A stretch of DNA of 64,000 nt, from the NCBI RefSeq assembly GCF_901933205.1, contig NC_044572.1:33821501-33885500 (forward strand). The letters are read 5' to 3'. Under the pieces are notes generated by a model. It did not search any database and was not told where the DNA came from. It worked only from the letters and a program-made list of their open reading frames with translations. Below, one piece after another: positions 9,191 through 22,740 of this stretch; the stretch's first letter is position 1; every line of letters starts with the position of its first letter. Position numbers and translations under genes: made by a program. This DNA is from Camarhynchus parvulus. Taxonomy: Eukaryota > Chordata > Aves > Passeriformes > Thraupidae.

Positions 9191-11937
9191 GAAAAAGTGG
9201 TCAGCAATATTTAGCAGCATGACTTGGCCTCAGGCGTGGAGCATTTCGATAGAAAAGCTGCCTGGATTTACTGGCAGCTACAAATACGTGCTTTGCTGCA
9301 CCGGGATAGAGGCTTTCTAGGTTTGTTTTTTTATTATTATTTCTTTCTTGTTAAGGAACAGAGCAAGCGGGTTGATCTTTTATCACCAAGAGGCTGTTTT
9401 AATACCGGTCTCTGAGATAAGGGTGATCGAGGAATTGGTAATGCAAAGGGGCTGGGCTATTACTTCAGTCCAAATCTAAGATCAAACCCTCTCCTTTAAC
9501 CAGCATTGTTTTATTTTTAGCCTTTCTCTCCTGGTTACGGCTCTTCATACAACTTCAAAGAAATATATGAGGTGGTTCCTGTCTACGTGTGGCAGGGGGC
9601 AGGAGCAGGGTGGAAAGGTTTCCTAGGCAGGGATATTTAAACACCCCGACCCCAAGTGATGGATTTTGGCTTGTCTATGAAATGCTCGATAGGAAAATAA
9701 ACCAAGCCAGCACCTTCTCCCCTCCGTGCCCGCACACCGCCCCGAGCCGCCCAGGTCACGCACCCTGGCAGCAGCGGTTTCTGCCGGGCGAGCCCCGCCC
9801 GCCGCCCGCAGCGGCTCCCCCTCGGTCCTGGAGCGCGGCTCGGGCCGTTCCACGGAGCCCCCGAGCCTGCCTCCCACTCGCGAGTGGGTCCGGCCTCAAC
9901 TGCGCCCGGCGCCGCTCAAAGCCCCTCCAGAGAGGCCAGCAGGGGCGGTCGTTGGTTTGTTTTTTTCAGCAGTTATTTTCAAGACACTAACTTTTCGTGG
10001 AATCAGCCAGATCCTACCTGTTAAAACATGATGGATTGGGGGAAAAAAACACACCAGAAACCCAGAAACCTGAAAAACCAGCGTTCATCTCCATGACCAC
10101 GGCTTGAACTTTCCTTCCAACTTAGCGATAATAGGTTCTGTCTTGGAAACTGCTATGTAATTTGATGTATGAGGGTCACTTGGCTGGGGAGAGGGTGGAC
10201 ACAAACTCAGAGAATGCTTCTCCTGCCCGGGCGAATCCCTTCCCCCCCCTTCTTTTTTTTTTTTTTTTTGGTCACCCATCCTCCTTTATTTCTGGGATAC
10301 CCCCCCCGCCCCCCGCCCAAATTAAAGTCTACTCGTCACCTGCCTGAAAATAACCAATTAAAGAATCGCCCGTATTAATGAGAGAGGAGACCTGTGCATA
10401 ACCTCCGATCTAGGAGGTGTTTCCACACGCACTCACATTGTTCTCAGAAACTGAAGTGCGTTTCTCACCGTCCTCCTAACCCCTTGCTGGCAAATAACCA
10501 CGTCTTTTCAGATCAGAAGGGCCTCCTTCCTTTTACCACTTTCCCTGTACTTAAGCAGCTGGGTATTTTCACCCCAAAACATCTAACGAGGACAAATGCT
10601 TAGGGGCGAAAAGCCTTACACAACACAAGCACCAAACGAGCTCATTCTACGCCTTTCAAGTTATACAAGTTCTTAGAAAACAGTATTCCCTTTGTCAGAT
10701 CGTAACAAAATGAAGGTAACACACCTACAGCAGGGCGGTTACCCTGTTATTGCACTAATCAAGCGCTTTGGATGCTATTAAGCTAATAAGCCAATGGAGA
10801 TCTGAAGCACATACACAATTTCCAGCTCCTCGCCTCTCCTTGCCTGTGCTATCGAGGCCTGGTGTGATTTTTCTCAATTCCTTTGAAAGAGAGACTATAG
10901 ACACCACTACCAGAGGAGAAGGAGGAAACAATCAGCCAGCGGTGATTTCACAAAGGCACCCGCCTTTCATGACCGCGACACCAAATATTTCACCTTCCTT
11001 CGGCCGCTGCGAAGTTTTGTGGCGCTGGCAGGACGGGCAGCGCGGAGCGAGGGTGCGGGGTGCTCTGCTCCCGTAGCTGCCGGCCTGCAGACAATAGGCA
11101 ACTTTACTTGGAAGGCAAAATATTATTGGAGCTTCGGCCGTCTGCCAGCAAGTAAAAAAAAAAAAAAAGACCCCGAGTTTGGGTTCGCCAAGTTAATCAC
11201 TTCCTACAAAGTTGTAGAGAAGCGAGGGTAACCTGAGGAGCGCCCGGTCATTCCAGGAGAAAGTGGGAATAGCGGGATTAAGAGCGACAACGATCCCGGC
11301 AGCGTCCTAACGGGACAGGGGAGAGGAGGTGGATTCACCACCCCAGCCGGTGCCTGGGATGGGAAGAGCTCTCCTCTCCCCTTCGAAGACAAAAAGGCAG
11401 GTCTTACAAACACAAATGGGCCCCCAATCTTTCCAATGCCTGTTTTATCGGCTCCGTCTCGGTCTGTGCAATACACGACTCTGCACTTTACCAACTTCTC
11501 TCCCCCCACCCAGACAGCCCAGAAACAGCAGATGAAAATTGCTCGGGGAGGCAAGTCCGCTTGGTTTCCCTCACTCCCCACTTCAGCTCTCTTCTACCCT
11601 GTCCTTCCTTGTGCTTCCCCCCTTCCCAATCACACCAGATCTCTACCCTGTAGCTCCCAACCGAGCCCCAAACTCTGACTCTCGGACGAAAAACCAGGCA
11701 GCCCCCCTGAAAGATTTCCTGAAAGATAAAGACAAAGTTGAGGGAAGGTGGGGGGTGGGGGGAAGAGAGGAGAGAGAGCTGCCTGAACACGAAGTGTAAG
11801 GGTATCAGTCACTGCCTGGAAGGAAGCCCCAGCTTGTGAACTCTTCTTGAACCGACATTTAAGTCTACGGTCATAAATCACTGGGACATAAACTCCGCCA
11901 TTCACGACTGATAGCAGCGTATTTGTGGCCTGCTTAC
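9191..11937. other. HOXA3 upstream region
   Basis: No coding gene is supported. The region has a GC-rich patch at about 9720-9960, a T tract at 10251-10269, an A tract at 11155-11168, and mixed sequence elsewhere. It ends at a strong minus-strand donor at 11937, so part of it may be an intron of a longer HOXA3 transcript. Confidence 0.5.
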
Positions 11938-13200
11938 CTTAACTTCTGACGACTGAGGCGGAAGCCAGCATGCTCGCGCTCTCTCTCTCTCTCTCTCTCC
12001 CTCTCTTTTTTTTTTTTTTTTTTTTTTTGGAGGCGACACAACCCAGAGAGCAGGGGCTGTCTGCCCCAGCTCGGTCCCTGCGGCCGCGGGGTGGGCACCG
12101 GCTCAGCTCATCTGCAGCCGGCACCCCCCGGCCGAGAGGGGCGAGTCCTGCCCCGCACGGGATGGGGTCGATTGCTCCGCACACCCGCCTACCCCTCTCC
12201 CCTGACGCTTCAAGCTGCGCACCCTACCCCGAGCCGGTCCTCGGCGTACCGTGCTCCCCCTGCGCGGGGCACGGAGGACGGGGATGTTTCCCAGGGCTGC
12301 TCTGGGAAGGGAAGGAGAAAGAGGGAAGGAGGGGGGTGTGGGGGGAATTGGAGCGGGGAAAATAGGAAAATATAAAAAAAAAAAAAGGAAGAAAAGAAAG
12401 GCGGCCGCCTGGGGAAGCTCGGGGCAGGGTGGGGGCTGGGGAGGGAGCGCAGGAGCACGGCAGTGAAGGAGTGCGTTCCCCCCGCACCCGGGCGTCACCG
12501 AAGTCCAGGAAAATTATGCTAATGAAGACAAACGGCGCTCACAAAGGGTCGCTCTCACCAGCCTCCTGGGTGCTGCTGTGGGGGTTTGAGTTTGTCCCTC
12601 TTACCGGTGGGCTTGGGGGGCAGCTGCAGAATAGCCCCTGTGCCGCTCCCCACGGCCGGGAGCCCCGCACAGCCCCGGCTGAGTCCCGGGGAGGGGAGCA
12701 AAGCCCGCAGAGCCGGGGCTGGGTCCGGAGAGCCAACCGAAGCCCACCAGGATCCCCGCTCTGGGCAATGCTTTCAGAGCCACGCTGGAAATCATTAGAG
12801 TTACTAATTATTAACTCATGCATGCGTGAGCGCACACACACACAGATGTACACACAGACACCCCCCTGCCCCCCTCAAATATCCCCAGCGCCCGGGACGG
12901 GCACAGAGGCGCTCACGCACGCACATGTGCTGCACAGACGGGTCGGGGTGCCCGCAGCACCCCGTGGGGACGCGTGGGTGGGAGCCTCGCGTGGATGCGG
13001 GCCCGGCGCCTCACGGCTCGCCTTCGCCTCCTTTCCGCGGCGCAGCCGAGGAAGGCGCTGGCCTCTTTCCTCAGCGCCACGGGCTTTGGGGGTGGTGGTG
13101 TCCCCCCGGTTTCCCGCACCAGAAAAACGGCGGCGACCGTGCGAACGAGAACTTAAACAAACTTGCGGATCCTGCCCTTTTGGCAGGCAGTAACGGGGCT
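11938..13200 (-). promoter_or_regulatory. Orphan CpG island with splice donor at its edge
   Basis: A CpG-dense block about 3 kb upstream of HOXA3 with no Hox start codon. At its left edge the minus strand has GTTAAG|GTAAGC, with the last exon base at 11938. This geometry suits an upstream non-coding first exon of HOXA3, which other vertebrates have. Long frames on both strands are arginine/proline-rich GC translations. A CT repeat (11981-12005) and T tract (12007-12028) lie inside. Promoter activity is inference. Confidence 0.45.
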
Positions 13201-16200
13201 CTGGGCTCCGAGCATGAAGCGGAGCCTGCGAATAAAATCTAGGTGTAAACTTGACGTTACTTCGTTAATTAAGGCATTATAAATATAACTAGTCCGTTTA
13301 AAGCACGAGGGAACGCAGCGTCATCTTTAAACACAAACAAAGCGAGGGGGAAGCGAGAAATAAAAAGCACTATAAGACTGGGGTGGCCTCTTACGCATAC
13401 CAATGGTTTTTGTCATTTATGGCTATGCAAGATTTATGACTTCGTGCACCAAAGCTGTAAACAGAGCGCTAAAACAGAAAACACTTGCTCCTTATGGCAT
13501 AAGTGAGAAGGCACCACATGAAAGGGGAAGCGGCCAGCGTAGGAGGAGAGAAGAGGCAAAAATCCTTCGTATGCGTTTTGCTTCAAACAATCCTGTGAAT
13601 GTTGCTTTGGAAGAAAAAAAAAAAAGTCTTTTTAGTCAATAATCAACCCCACACTTTCTTCTGAAACTGCTGATCTGCCATTCGCCCACTTGCCCGGCCA
13701 AATACTGAGAGAGGCAGCGCTGCGCCCCGACGGAGCCCCCCGGACTGGCGAGGAGGATTTGGACAGGGAGAGAAAAGATGGGGACTGCCGAAATCTGCGG
13801 ACACCGGAGAGCCTGCCGGTTTGGGGGGCCCCGCCGAAAGCCGGGCGAGTTTTTCCTAAGAGCGCGTTTCAACTTGGGAGCCATCTCCAGCGGGATTTTC
13901 GGACTAAATGTCTGTATTTAAGGACGGGGAACGGGAAGCGGGGGGAGTTTGTTTTTTTTTTTTTTTTTTTAATGAAAGGATATGTAAAGACTTTAATCGT
14001 GAGAACCGAAGTGGTTCATAGGAATATGGAAGCGTTTCTTCCATTCATCTTACTGCCTGCAAAGAGTATTTCGCGAGATTTCTCCAATTAGTCCCATTTC
14101 CCCACGCCCCCCCTCTCCCCAAAGAGGTAATTTTAAACATGAGAAGATGATTATTTTTTTTTATGTCTCCTATGATGTCGGGATAAGTGTCCCAACGCAC
14201 AGATCCCCGCTGCTTTTATCTGCCTTTCCCTCCCAGAGGCCGAATATTTTCTTTCTGCTCCATTCCACGGAGAGAGATAGGGCTCAGCTCGGGGGGGAGA
14301 CGGGCAGTGTTTGGGGCTGATTTCTGAGTCAGAAATGACCTGCCTTTTCTCCCCGAAGAGTCCCACTCCGTGGCGCTCCCTCCCCTCCCTCCCCCCACCT
14401 CCCTCGAATTACTATTTTCCGAATAAAATAATGCCTGTAAAGCGCCTTGTCCTTGGATGCCCCGAAATGGAAGCAGGCAGCACCATAATTCAGGGCTGCT
14501 TCTGGGGCAGCTCCTAGAGATGAAATAGCAGGGCAGGGAGTTGAGGGAGAAGGGGGCCTGTCCTGGAAGTGGTGCTTGTCCAAGTCGTTAGAGAGTTAGA
14601 AGGGGATATCAGCTGAATTAGAGAGGGACTGAATTAGAGAAGCAAGCGGTGGTCAATCTAAATTGTTGTTTATATTTTCTAACACTAGAGAGGGAACGCA
14701 ATCTTTGCTATTTGCTCAACAGACTGAAGTTATTTACAGAACTCGCCGAAATCCCCCTTTCCTCCAGAACTCTTCTTGCTTTCTTTTACTCTAGAGCAGG
14801 ACTGTATTATTTATGAGTGTTTTAACTGGGTCAATATGCATCCAAACTGGGTCATAAATCAGAGGAAAGACTGCCAAGTAATTTAGCTGCAATTAAAGCT
14901 TGGATTTTATTTTTGAGGCACATTTTGGCTCATTTCAAAATATAGCAATGCCAGTGTTGGCTTTTAGACATACAGATGGGAGCAAAAGAGCTCTCCTCCT
15001 CTTGCTGAAGAGAGAGAAGTGCTTCAGTGTGGCGAGAAGGGGAAATAAAATTTATTTGGGTCAGTTCTGCTTCGAGAGCCGCTTTAAAGAGCAGGGAAAC
15101 GTGAGACCCTCCAAACATCACCCTGAAGGTCTCTGCAGAATGACCGCGAATAGCTTCGAGTGGAAATAACCTTTTTTTTTGGTGCTCTCAGTGGAGTTTT
15201 CATCATCGTTCACTTTTCTCCCTCTCTCCCTCTCTTTCTGACCCCTTAGAAGACGAGCAATTACAAACAGCGCGTAACTGGACACAAAATGGCTCAACAG
15301 GAATAAGCGAGAGACATGGAACAAACTGGAGGAAAGCGAGTCCCAGGGCTCCAACCTTTCCCAAAGCCGAGGCAGAACGGGGAAACAGGGTTTCATTTAG
15401 CATTTTGTCCTCTTTCGATAGTCAAGTAATCTTTCATTTTTGTCGTTTAAAGTACATTTATATCTATGCATTCACACTGATAAGTATACACAAATACTTA
15501 GATATTTGTATATATGGATATATCTATATTTATGTATGTGACCGCATGGATATTAATTTAGAGCAAGTATCTGTTCTCCTAGAAGATACTTTCCACTTCT
15601 CTCCTTTTAATTCTCTCTTTCCAGATCCCCATTCAGAGAGGCAGAATAAACCTCCACATTTTCAAGGCTGATTTATTGTTAGAAGCCGTGGCTGGCTCTT
15701 GGTTCAGCTCCTTCTCACCGCGGAGAAATAAAGAGGAGCGCCTTGGCTCATTTGGGAAGGGGAAGCTTTGCCATAGAGCTGAGCACTCATGCAGCGCTCC
15801 TCGCACAATAAACAAAGTACCACTAAAGCATCATAAATAAAATGGCAGCACGATCGCACAGTCATCGATTTACAGAGCGGCAGCGGCCGAACAAACACCC
15901 ATAAAACAACAACCGCCGCCGCACACTCGAGCACGACCCCGACAGAGGAGCATCACACACCCCCCACATCGCTTTCTCCTACTCGCCCAAATACATAAAT
16001 AAATAAACACACAAACGCACAAATAAAATAATAGAATAAAATTAAGGGGGGAAATATTCAAGCACGGCAATAAAAGAGTCTTCCCATCTCCAGTCGGTCA
16101 TAAATAATGGTAAAATGGCAATCGAGGGGCTGTAGCGGAGGCAGCTGGCCATCAGCAGCAGTGTGGGATCTCTATGGAGAAAAATAAATAAAGAAGCAAA

Positions 16201-19200
16201 CTCTGCCTGCTCTGCTCGCTGCAAGGGTAGAGTTGAATATTTACCACAGCAAATTGAAACAAAGGGGGAAGCAGCCTGGCTCCGGGTGCACACACACCCG
16301 CACGCACACACACGCACTCACTCCAGCCTCTGCTACTGACCTTTGCCTCGAACAGCAATAACTCACCACATAAATGAACAATCAACGGAAATACCTTAAA
16401 ATAAAATCCATCCTTTCTAACGAAGCATTTCGTCCTCTCGGCTCGACAATAACCTTTCCATAAGGAACGAAAGCTGTCAGCGAAATGGCCAGCTCTTGTG
16501 GGGACGGTGATGGGGGCAGGAGGAAAAAAAATAATAGAAAGCAGTGCTTGCTCTGAACAGAAACTGGAAAAGCGTAATCGCAGACGGAGCCAGACCGGGT
16601 CTCCACTCCAAATGCCACAATAATGCGCTGTATTATGTGCTCACGTGGTCATACGTCAACTTAAATCCTTTTATTTGAAATAGGGAATCATTGAAGGAAC
16701 AGGGTTTCTTAGCGTGAGCCTTCGCTTTTTAAAGCCTTAACCCAATATGTTAAAAGAGTTTTAAGGGAGGAGAAAAAAAATCTAAGAGATGCAGATGACT
16801 ATGGGGCGAGATTGGTCTGATTCTCTTTCCTCCCACACCAATATTTCTTTACAGAAAACCCATTGGAAGGTAAGAGGAATCCTTATAACGCTGCACTTTG
16901 ATACTTAGCCTAATTAACCGGCGTTGGCTCCCGAGGCCCGGCACTCTGCTCCACGTCGTCGCATGTCCTCTGCAAGCCCCGAAGAAAGCCCAAATCTTAA
17001 TGCTATTATTTCCAGCCCCCTTCTAAACGGGACGATTACCAGCCTTCCCCCCACCCCCAGCTCCCTCTACCCTGCCATTGTACAGGGCTTGCTCAACTCC
17101 CACACGCTACATCAGGGCTCCTGTAGAAACTAAAAAGACCTATAATTACCTGACAAAGGCAAAAAAGAGTCTCTTCTAAGAGGCTAGTTGATTTTTGTCC
17201 TCGTAACACACTATGAAGAATACACCTTCCTTCACTGGCGTGCCTCTGAATTTTGCAAAATCTTTTGGGACCTTGCTGTTAAACCTGTGCTTACGCATTT
17301 CCTATACAGCTAGTTTGAGTGATGCACAAAATTATAGGTTTCTAGCGTTGGAAAAGGGAAAAAAAAATTGGGGAGGGGGAGTTCTTTGCCTAAGGGGAAA
17401 AAATTAAGGAAAAAAAAAACCAACAAAGTTGTATGTGGCCCCTGAGCCAGGCAGCTTCGCCTGTGTGTGAACCCATCACATCTTCCCTGTAAGATTGTTT
17501 AACTTGTGCTATTGACACAATAAGCTAAACAAACAAAAGAAACCCTCCACTCACACAACTTTTCTGGAAGGAGTCAAAGTAAATCAGATAGTCCACGCTT
17601 TTACCGTGTTCCTGGTTCAGTTCTGTGGCTCCAGCATTGTGCATCATCATGTGTACACCTTTGCCCAAATCTTTCCGCCATCTCCCATGAGCTCAAAGAA
17701 GCCAACTGCATATCCCCTCTTACTGTTTCACCTACACTTCATTGAACAGAATGGAAGGAGATTTCTTTTTAAGGATGACTTTTAGTGTTAGTGTAAGGTT
17801 TTTAGTGACAAGCCTTATTATACTCTCTCCTGAATTGTAAAAGTGGGCCACTGGAATGTAAACCCATTCCTAGCAGTGTACAGTAGTGGCATTGCAGCAA
17901 AGTCAGCGCGACGTTACAGCAGGAGAAAACTTTGCAATTTTTCACGTGGAAGTGACTAAGCTTGTACCAGGGTATACATATATTATCCCTCACTGGGAAC
18001 TGGAATAAAAACTACAAATGCCCCAGGAAAGAGGGGGCATTAGACACACTCGACATGCCCGAGTCTGTAACTATCAGCTTGCCTGGTAACTCCGCAGCTC
18101 TCATACTTATTGTAAACCAAGGCCGATATTTGCTTGAGGTGGATTCTCAGCTCTTTTAAATTTGGTGAGTTTGCATCCCATGGAGGAAACACACAGAGAA
18201 GTTCTTCTGCAACAATGAAACTGAAATTAATGGGGAATGGAGCAGATGTTGAAAAAAGCGAAACAAGTCTTTCTTGGGGCTGTTGTAAAAAGTTATCGAC
18301 TGCTTTGCGTCAAAAGTAGAAAGATGGCTTTAGAAGTTACAGTCTTGAGCAAATAGAAACTACAAAAGCAATAAATCACAATCATAAGTCATCTGAAATG
18401 CCTTAACGCTAGCTGTGGCTATTGGCTTCAAAACCTTGTTTCTGTGAACATCTTTATTGGTATTAATGGTCAAGTTAATCCTAAAACTACTGTTTAACAA
18501 TTAACTTGGTGTATATAGTGGGGAAACTAATTAATTCTTAAGAAAAGTAACTTCTTGACGTGTGAATACCTTTCACAGAGTGTGCTTTGGGAAGGCAGAA
18601 GGGGGAGTCTGCCTAACTTTGTGCTGTCCTGAATTGCAGCTGAAAATTGTTCTCTTCCGCCGAATTTGGAGAAAGTTTTCTTTGCCCTAGTAGCGTGATT
18701 ACGAGGTTTCAGATGCAAATTCAAATGATGCTGCGAGTCGCAGGCGCTAGACTTCCCTCGCCACCCCATTACTTCCTTTGTTCCTGTTCCTGGACACCCA
18801 ACGTTGTTTACCTTGATGATTTGGAGACCCGAAAGAGTGTTTCTAGTAGAAAAAATATGGACTTTATCAGTAGGTGTACTACTGATTTTTCTGTGCTTTA
18901 TACACATGCCTTGGAGCTGAGTTTGAATTCCAGCCTCAGTAACAACAAACAGATCTGAGTTCATAACGTGCCTTCATTAAGGGAGACCCTTTGTGCCCGT
19001 TCTGGCATCAATAGCCAATCTTAGCATTAATGCTATTTGAAGTTACCTTCGATATAATTGGAGTTAGAATTTTTACTGTGCTTCAAGTTTACTTTTATGC
19101 CAGTCGGTAAGAGGTGTGCCTATCACTCCCATGTGGAGATGAAATGGGAATCACCCGTACGATATAAGTACTTATTTCCTCACTACCTCGAAAGATTTGC

Positions 19201-20269
19201 AATCTGCTGGGGTGCAGAGCTGTTTACCTACATCCGTGCGCCTGATAAAGTTGGCCTTTGATCATTCCCAAGTAGATAAAAAGAGCAGCGTTATCGACTG
19301 TGCCCTTGCGAGAGAAGTTCTGCTCAGAGTCAGCTGAGTCTGCCGGTGTTGGGTCCGCTAAGGAATCCCAAATATCTCTGCCCGCCATGCTGTGGGTACA
19401 TGCCACCGGAGGAAGGTTCTTTCGTACCGTGTTTTCGCTTTCAATTTCCGAACGCAAGCGTGAATAGACATTTGCAGCGCCTTTTTGTAGTTAAGATTTA
19501 AGCAGCTCATTAAGCCAACACAAAGAGCCCTTGTAGTCCTGTAATTTATGGCCGCTTTTAAAAGGTAGTAAAATACACTAATTGTACATCAACATCCAAA
19601 AAGGAGCAGGTAAATCTAGCAGGAATTTGAGCTAATTCTATGTAATCCTCCCCTCTCGACGGCCGGCATAAAAAAAAATTTGTCACTATGGAAAGCATTT
19701 CTTTTCTCCTGCCAGAGGACCACGCACATCAAGGACTTCAGCAACTCCGAACCACCAGACACCGACCTCCACTCAGCGCAAAGCAGGCCAGACGGACAAA
19801 CACCCGAAATCTATTCGCGAACCATTCTGTTGTACGCACGCAGACAAAAATCAGGTTTTCTAACATCCCCACATGCACTTCTCGTTTCCAGGACCGGCTG
19901 CGGAACTCCTCGAGGAGGAGGCGAACAGACAAGCCGCGATAAGCAGCCATTCAACACCGAACTGGCTCCAACCCTCTCTCCCTCGCCTTGTGCCTTTGAT
20001 TTCGGAAGGAGCTAAGAACGGACAAAGAAATTCTCTAACTCTTTCGCTCTTCAGATGACTTTGCATCCTTCCTGTCCCCAATGCCTTTATAAGGATGGCG
20101 ATCACTCAGGTCCCGTACACTTCTTTGTCTGCCCAGACACGCGCATTCACCACCCACGGAAGATGAATAGAGCCAATCCAGAAAAAAAAATTCCAGCTAG
20201 GTTAAATATTTATCGCAACAACAACAAAATCTCATTCCAGCAGTCTTGTTCTTCATGCAGGTACCAGGC
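13201..20269. other. HOXA3-HOXA4 intergenic region, left part
   Basis: No gene supported. T tracts lie at about 13951-13970, 14154-14161 and 15171-15180. Between about 14.8 and 16.4 kb the plus strand repeatedly shows CATAAA (caudal/CDX-type core TTTATG) in contexts such as GTCATAAATC and GTCATAAATAATGG. E-boxes CACGTG lie at about 16643-16648 and 17944-17949. The absence of recognisable transposons over 7 kb fits a Hox cluster regulatory desert. Confidence 0.6.
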
Positions 20270-20600
20270 AAATCGCATTCTTACAGCCGCCACCGGCGCA
20301 AAGGCAGCGGCCGCTGCCCGGCTCTTACCTCCTCCAGCTGCGCAGGGTTGGGCAGAGGCGCTCCCAGCTCCTTCCACCGCCCCGGCCGAGCGGCTTCGTT
20401 TCGGGGCTCCCTGTAAACAAGCAACAAACAGTGCCTTACCGGGGAGTGCAGGGGGAGGTATTTTGCTCCTTCATTGGCAGTACATGGTTTGCCGGGTGCG
20501 CTGGGAGAGCCCGGAGAGGGGCGGGCGGGGATGGAGCGGGCTCGGGCTCCCGCGAGGAGCGTGGATTCCCACCCGGGTGAGGAGCACGGGGAGCTGAGAA
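20270..20600 (-). promoter_or_regulatory. Small CpG-rich block with minus-strand splice donor
   Basis: GC-rich DNA with no coding start. The minus strand has GGAG|GTAAGA (last exon base 20329) and a second donor-like CCCG|GTAAGG near 20438. It could be an upstream untranslated exon of a long HOXA3 transcript. Splice strength is judged by eye. Confidence 0.38.
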
Positions 20601-22740
20601 ATAAAAGCGTGCAGTTGTTTTGGTTGGGGTTTTTTTCCTTATTTTTTTTCCCCTGTAGACAGCTATGCCTTCTGTCTCCAAGTGTTTGGAAATATTGTCA
20701 TTCCAAACTCTTGTTACATGAATGTCTGCTTTATTTTCCTCTGGGAAACCTTTGTTTAGGATCATTTAATCAAGAACAGACATTAAACACAAGTCGTGGT
20801 GTTCATCTCTGCTGAATAAAACTCGGAAAGGATTCCAGTTTAAATGCGGGGCGTATTGTGGTTGGGCTTTTATTCAAACGGTTAGCCGGGGCCCAATCCT
20901 GCCACCACAAGCTCACTAAGAGACTAACAATTGACCTCAGCGAAGCGGGATCGGGCCCAAATGCTTAAAAAAAATAAATAAAAAAATAATAAAAAAGTTC
21001 ACGAACACAACATACGCACACACAAAAAAAAAAAAACAGCGACGAAAAAGCCGACATCCATGAAAGCCATTGACAGAGGGAAAAAAACTGGGCTGCTTCT
21101 TCTCCCCTAAAATAAACAGTACTGCTGGTCCAAAAAGACAATAGTCAGGTTATTTGCATGCCACTTACTGAATCACTTTTACATATGAATTAATATTTTC
21201 AATCTGTATTCCGTCTTGCTAATAAAACCCATCAAACGCATCTTACAATCGTCAGTAAATGTAAATGCTAATAATTAAATAACACCGTTCTTGCTGAAGG
21301 GTGTTATCTGAGCCCTGGAAATATTAAGTCTGTCTTGGGACAACTTTTCGAGCAGATACTTTGCTTTGGTAATTTAGTAGTTCCATAATTACACTAATAA
21401 TTTTAAATTTGGTGTTGAACTCCAGTCTACATAAAATCATGCAATAATAGCCTACTAAACTGTTTATTGCTGTCTCATAAATTTGCGAGCGCTGACTGCT
21501 AAAATCTACTGGCAAACACAAAAGAAAATGGAAAGTTCGAACTGCAATCACAGAGCCCGGGCGCTGCTTCCTGGGGTTATCCTTTGCTCTACCTTTCCTT
21601 CCACTCGGCTTCAGCACAGGGGGAACCCCCCGGCATTTTAGGCTCAAAGTCGTACCTTAGCTGTTTTGATCCCTAATCAATAATCGTGTTACAAGCAGCA
21701 ATAATCATCGATCAAGCGTGTCGTGACTGGGTTGTCCCACTCGTGTTAAATATGGAGCGTGTATCTGAAAACGGTGCCAGCGACTTTCTGTTATTTATTT
21801 TGGAGCTATTAGGTCACGCTACCATATTTTACACTGCCACGGTCCTTTAAAGTATACTGTTTCTTGAAAGAGTTGCTAAGTAGCAATAAAGCACTTTAAA
21901 AAAACTATGACTTTTTTTTCTTTTTTTTTTTTTTTTTTAATTTGTTGTTATCCCAAGCTCTAATATTCATCGCGGCGCTCAAAGTTCGTACATAAATCGT
22001 TCAGACTAATGAGTCATAGAGAAATTCGCCCATGACTTTTCCTTTGCAATGCTCACTGCCTTTCCATTGCTTTTTTGGCCATGTATTAAGAGACGGTGAT
22101 TTATTAACGCCAGGAAAATTGAACAAAGCAGGTCCTCCTGCACTGTGGCACCCAGCCTTCCACAGTGTGAATTAGAACATTATCAAGTGTGTTTGCCTCC
22201 GTAACACTTAATCACCAAAAGCCATAATGTGACCACAAGGCAGCTAAAACAAAGATTTAACATTTCTAAATATTAAACTTGTTAAGCAAATGCTCAGCAG
22301 ACAAAGCAAGCACAAACAATTAAAGTCATCAAGCTAGAAATACACACTACCTACTTACCAACACAGACCCTATTGCTTGCTTAAGAAGTTTAGAATCTTT
22401 CAAGATAAATCAGGTGGGTTTTTTTTAAATGGAAAAAAAAAAAAAAAAAAAAAAAAGGAAAGAAAGAAAGAAAAACAAACTCCAGTAACAAGGAGTTGAG
22501 TTTCACTTCTGAGAGAATCACTCCTAGTGAGGACTGACGGCCACAGATCCATTCCTGACTATCTGCATTAATTATTTAATGAGTCACGTGACCCTAAAGA
22601 TTAAAATTTCAATATCTCCCCCAGAACAGACGCAACACCTTTATCTGCGAGCGCAGGGATGTTCGTACTTTGGTCCCCTAATCTCTACTGCCTTTGACAG
22701 CTCCTCAGTTTCCAGGGAGAGCTCTGGGGCATTATTAACA
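20601..22740. other. HOXA3-HOXA4 intergenic region, middle part
   Basis: AT-rich, no gene seen. It holds T tracts (21919-21938), an A tract with GAAA units at 22433-22473, TGATTTATTA (22097-22106, Hox/PBX type) and a perfect GTCACGTGAC palindrome (22583-22592). Confidence 0.6.
22433..22473. repeat. Poly(A)/(GAAA)n tract
   Basis: A run of about 24 A followed by GGAAAGAAAGAAAGAAAAA on the plus strand. It is simple sequence with no retroposon body. Confidence 0.88.

Noticed and set aside
12429..13193. 254-residue plus-strand open frame
   Set aside because: It lies in a CpG-dense block, is proline/arginine/glycine-rich, matches no known family and overlaps several equally long frames. It is a base-composition artefact.
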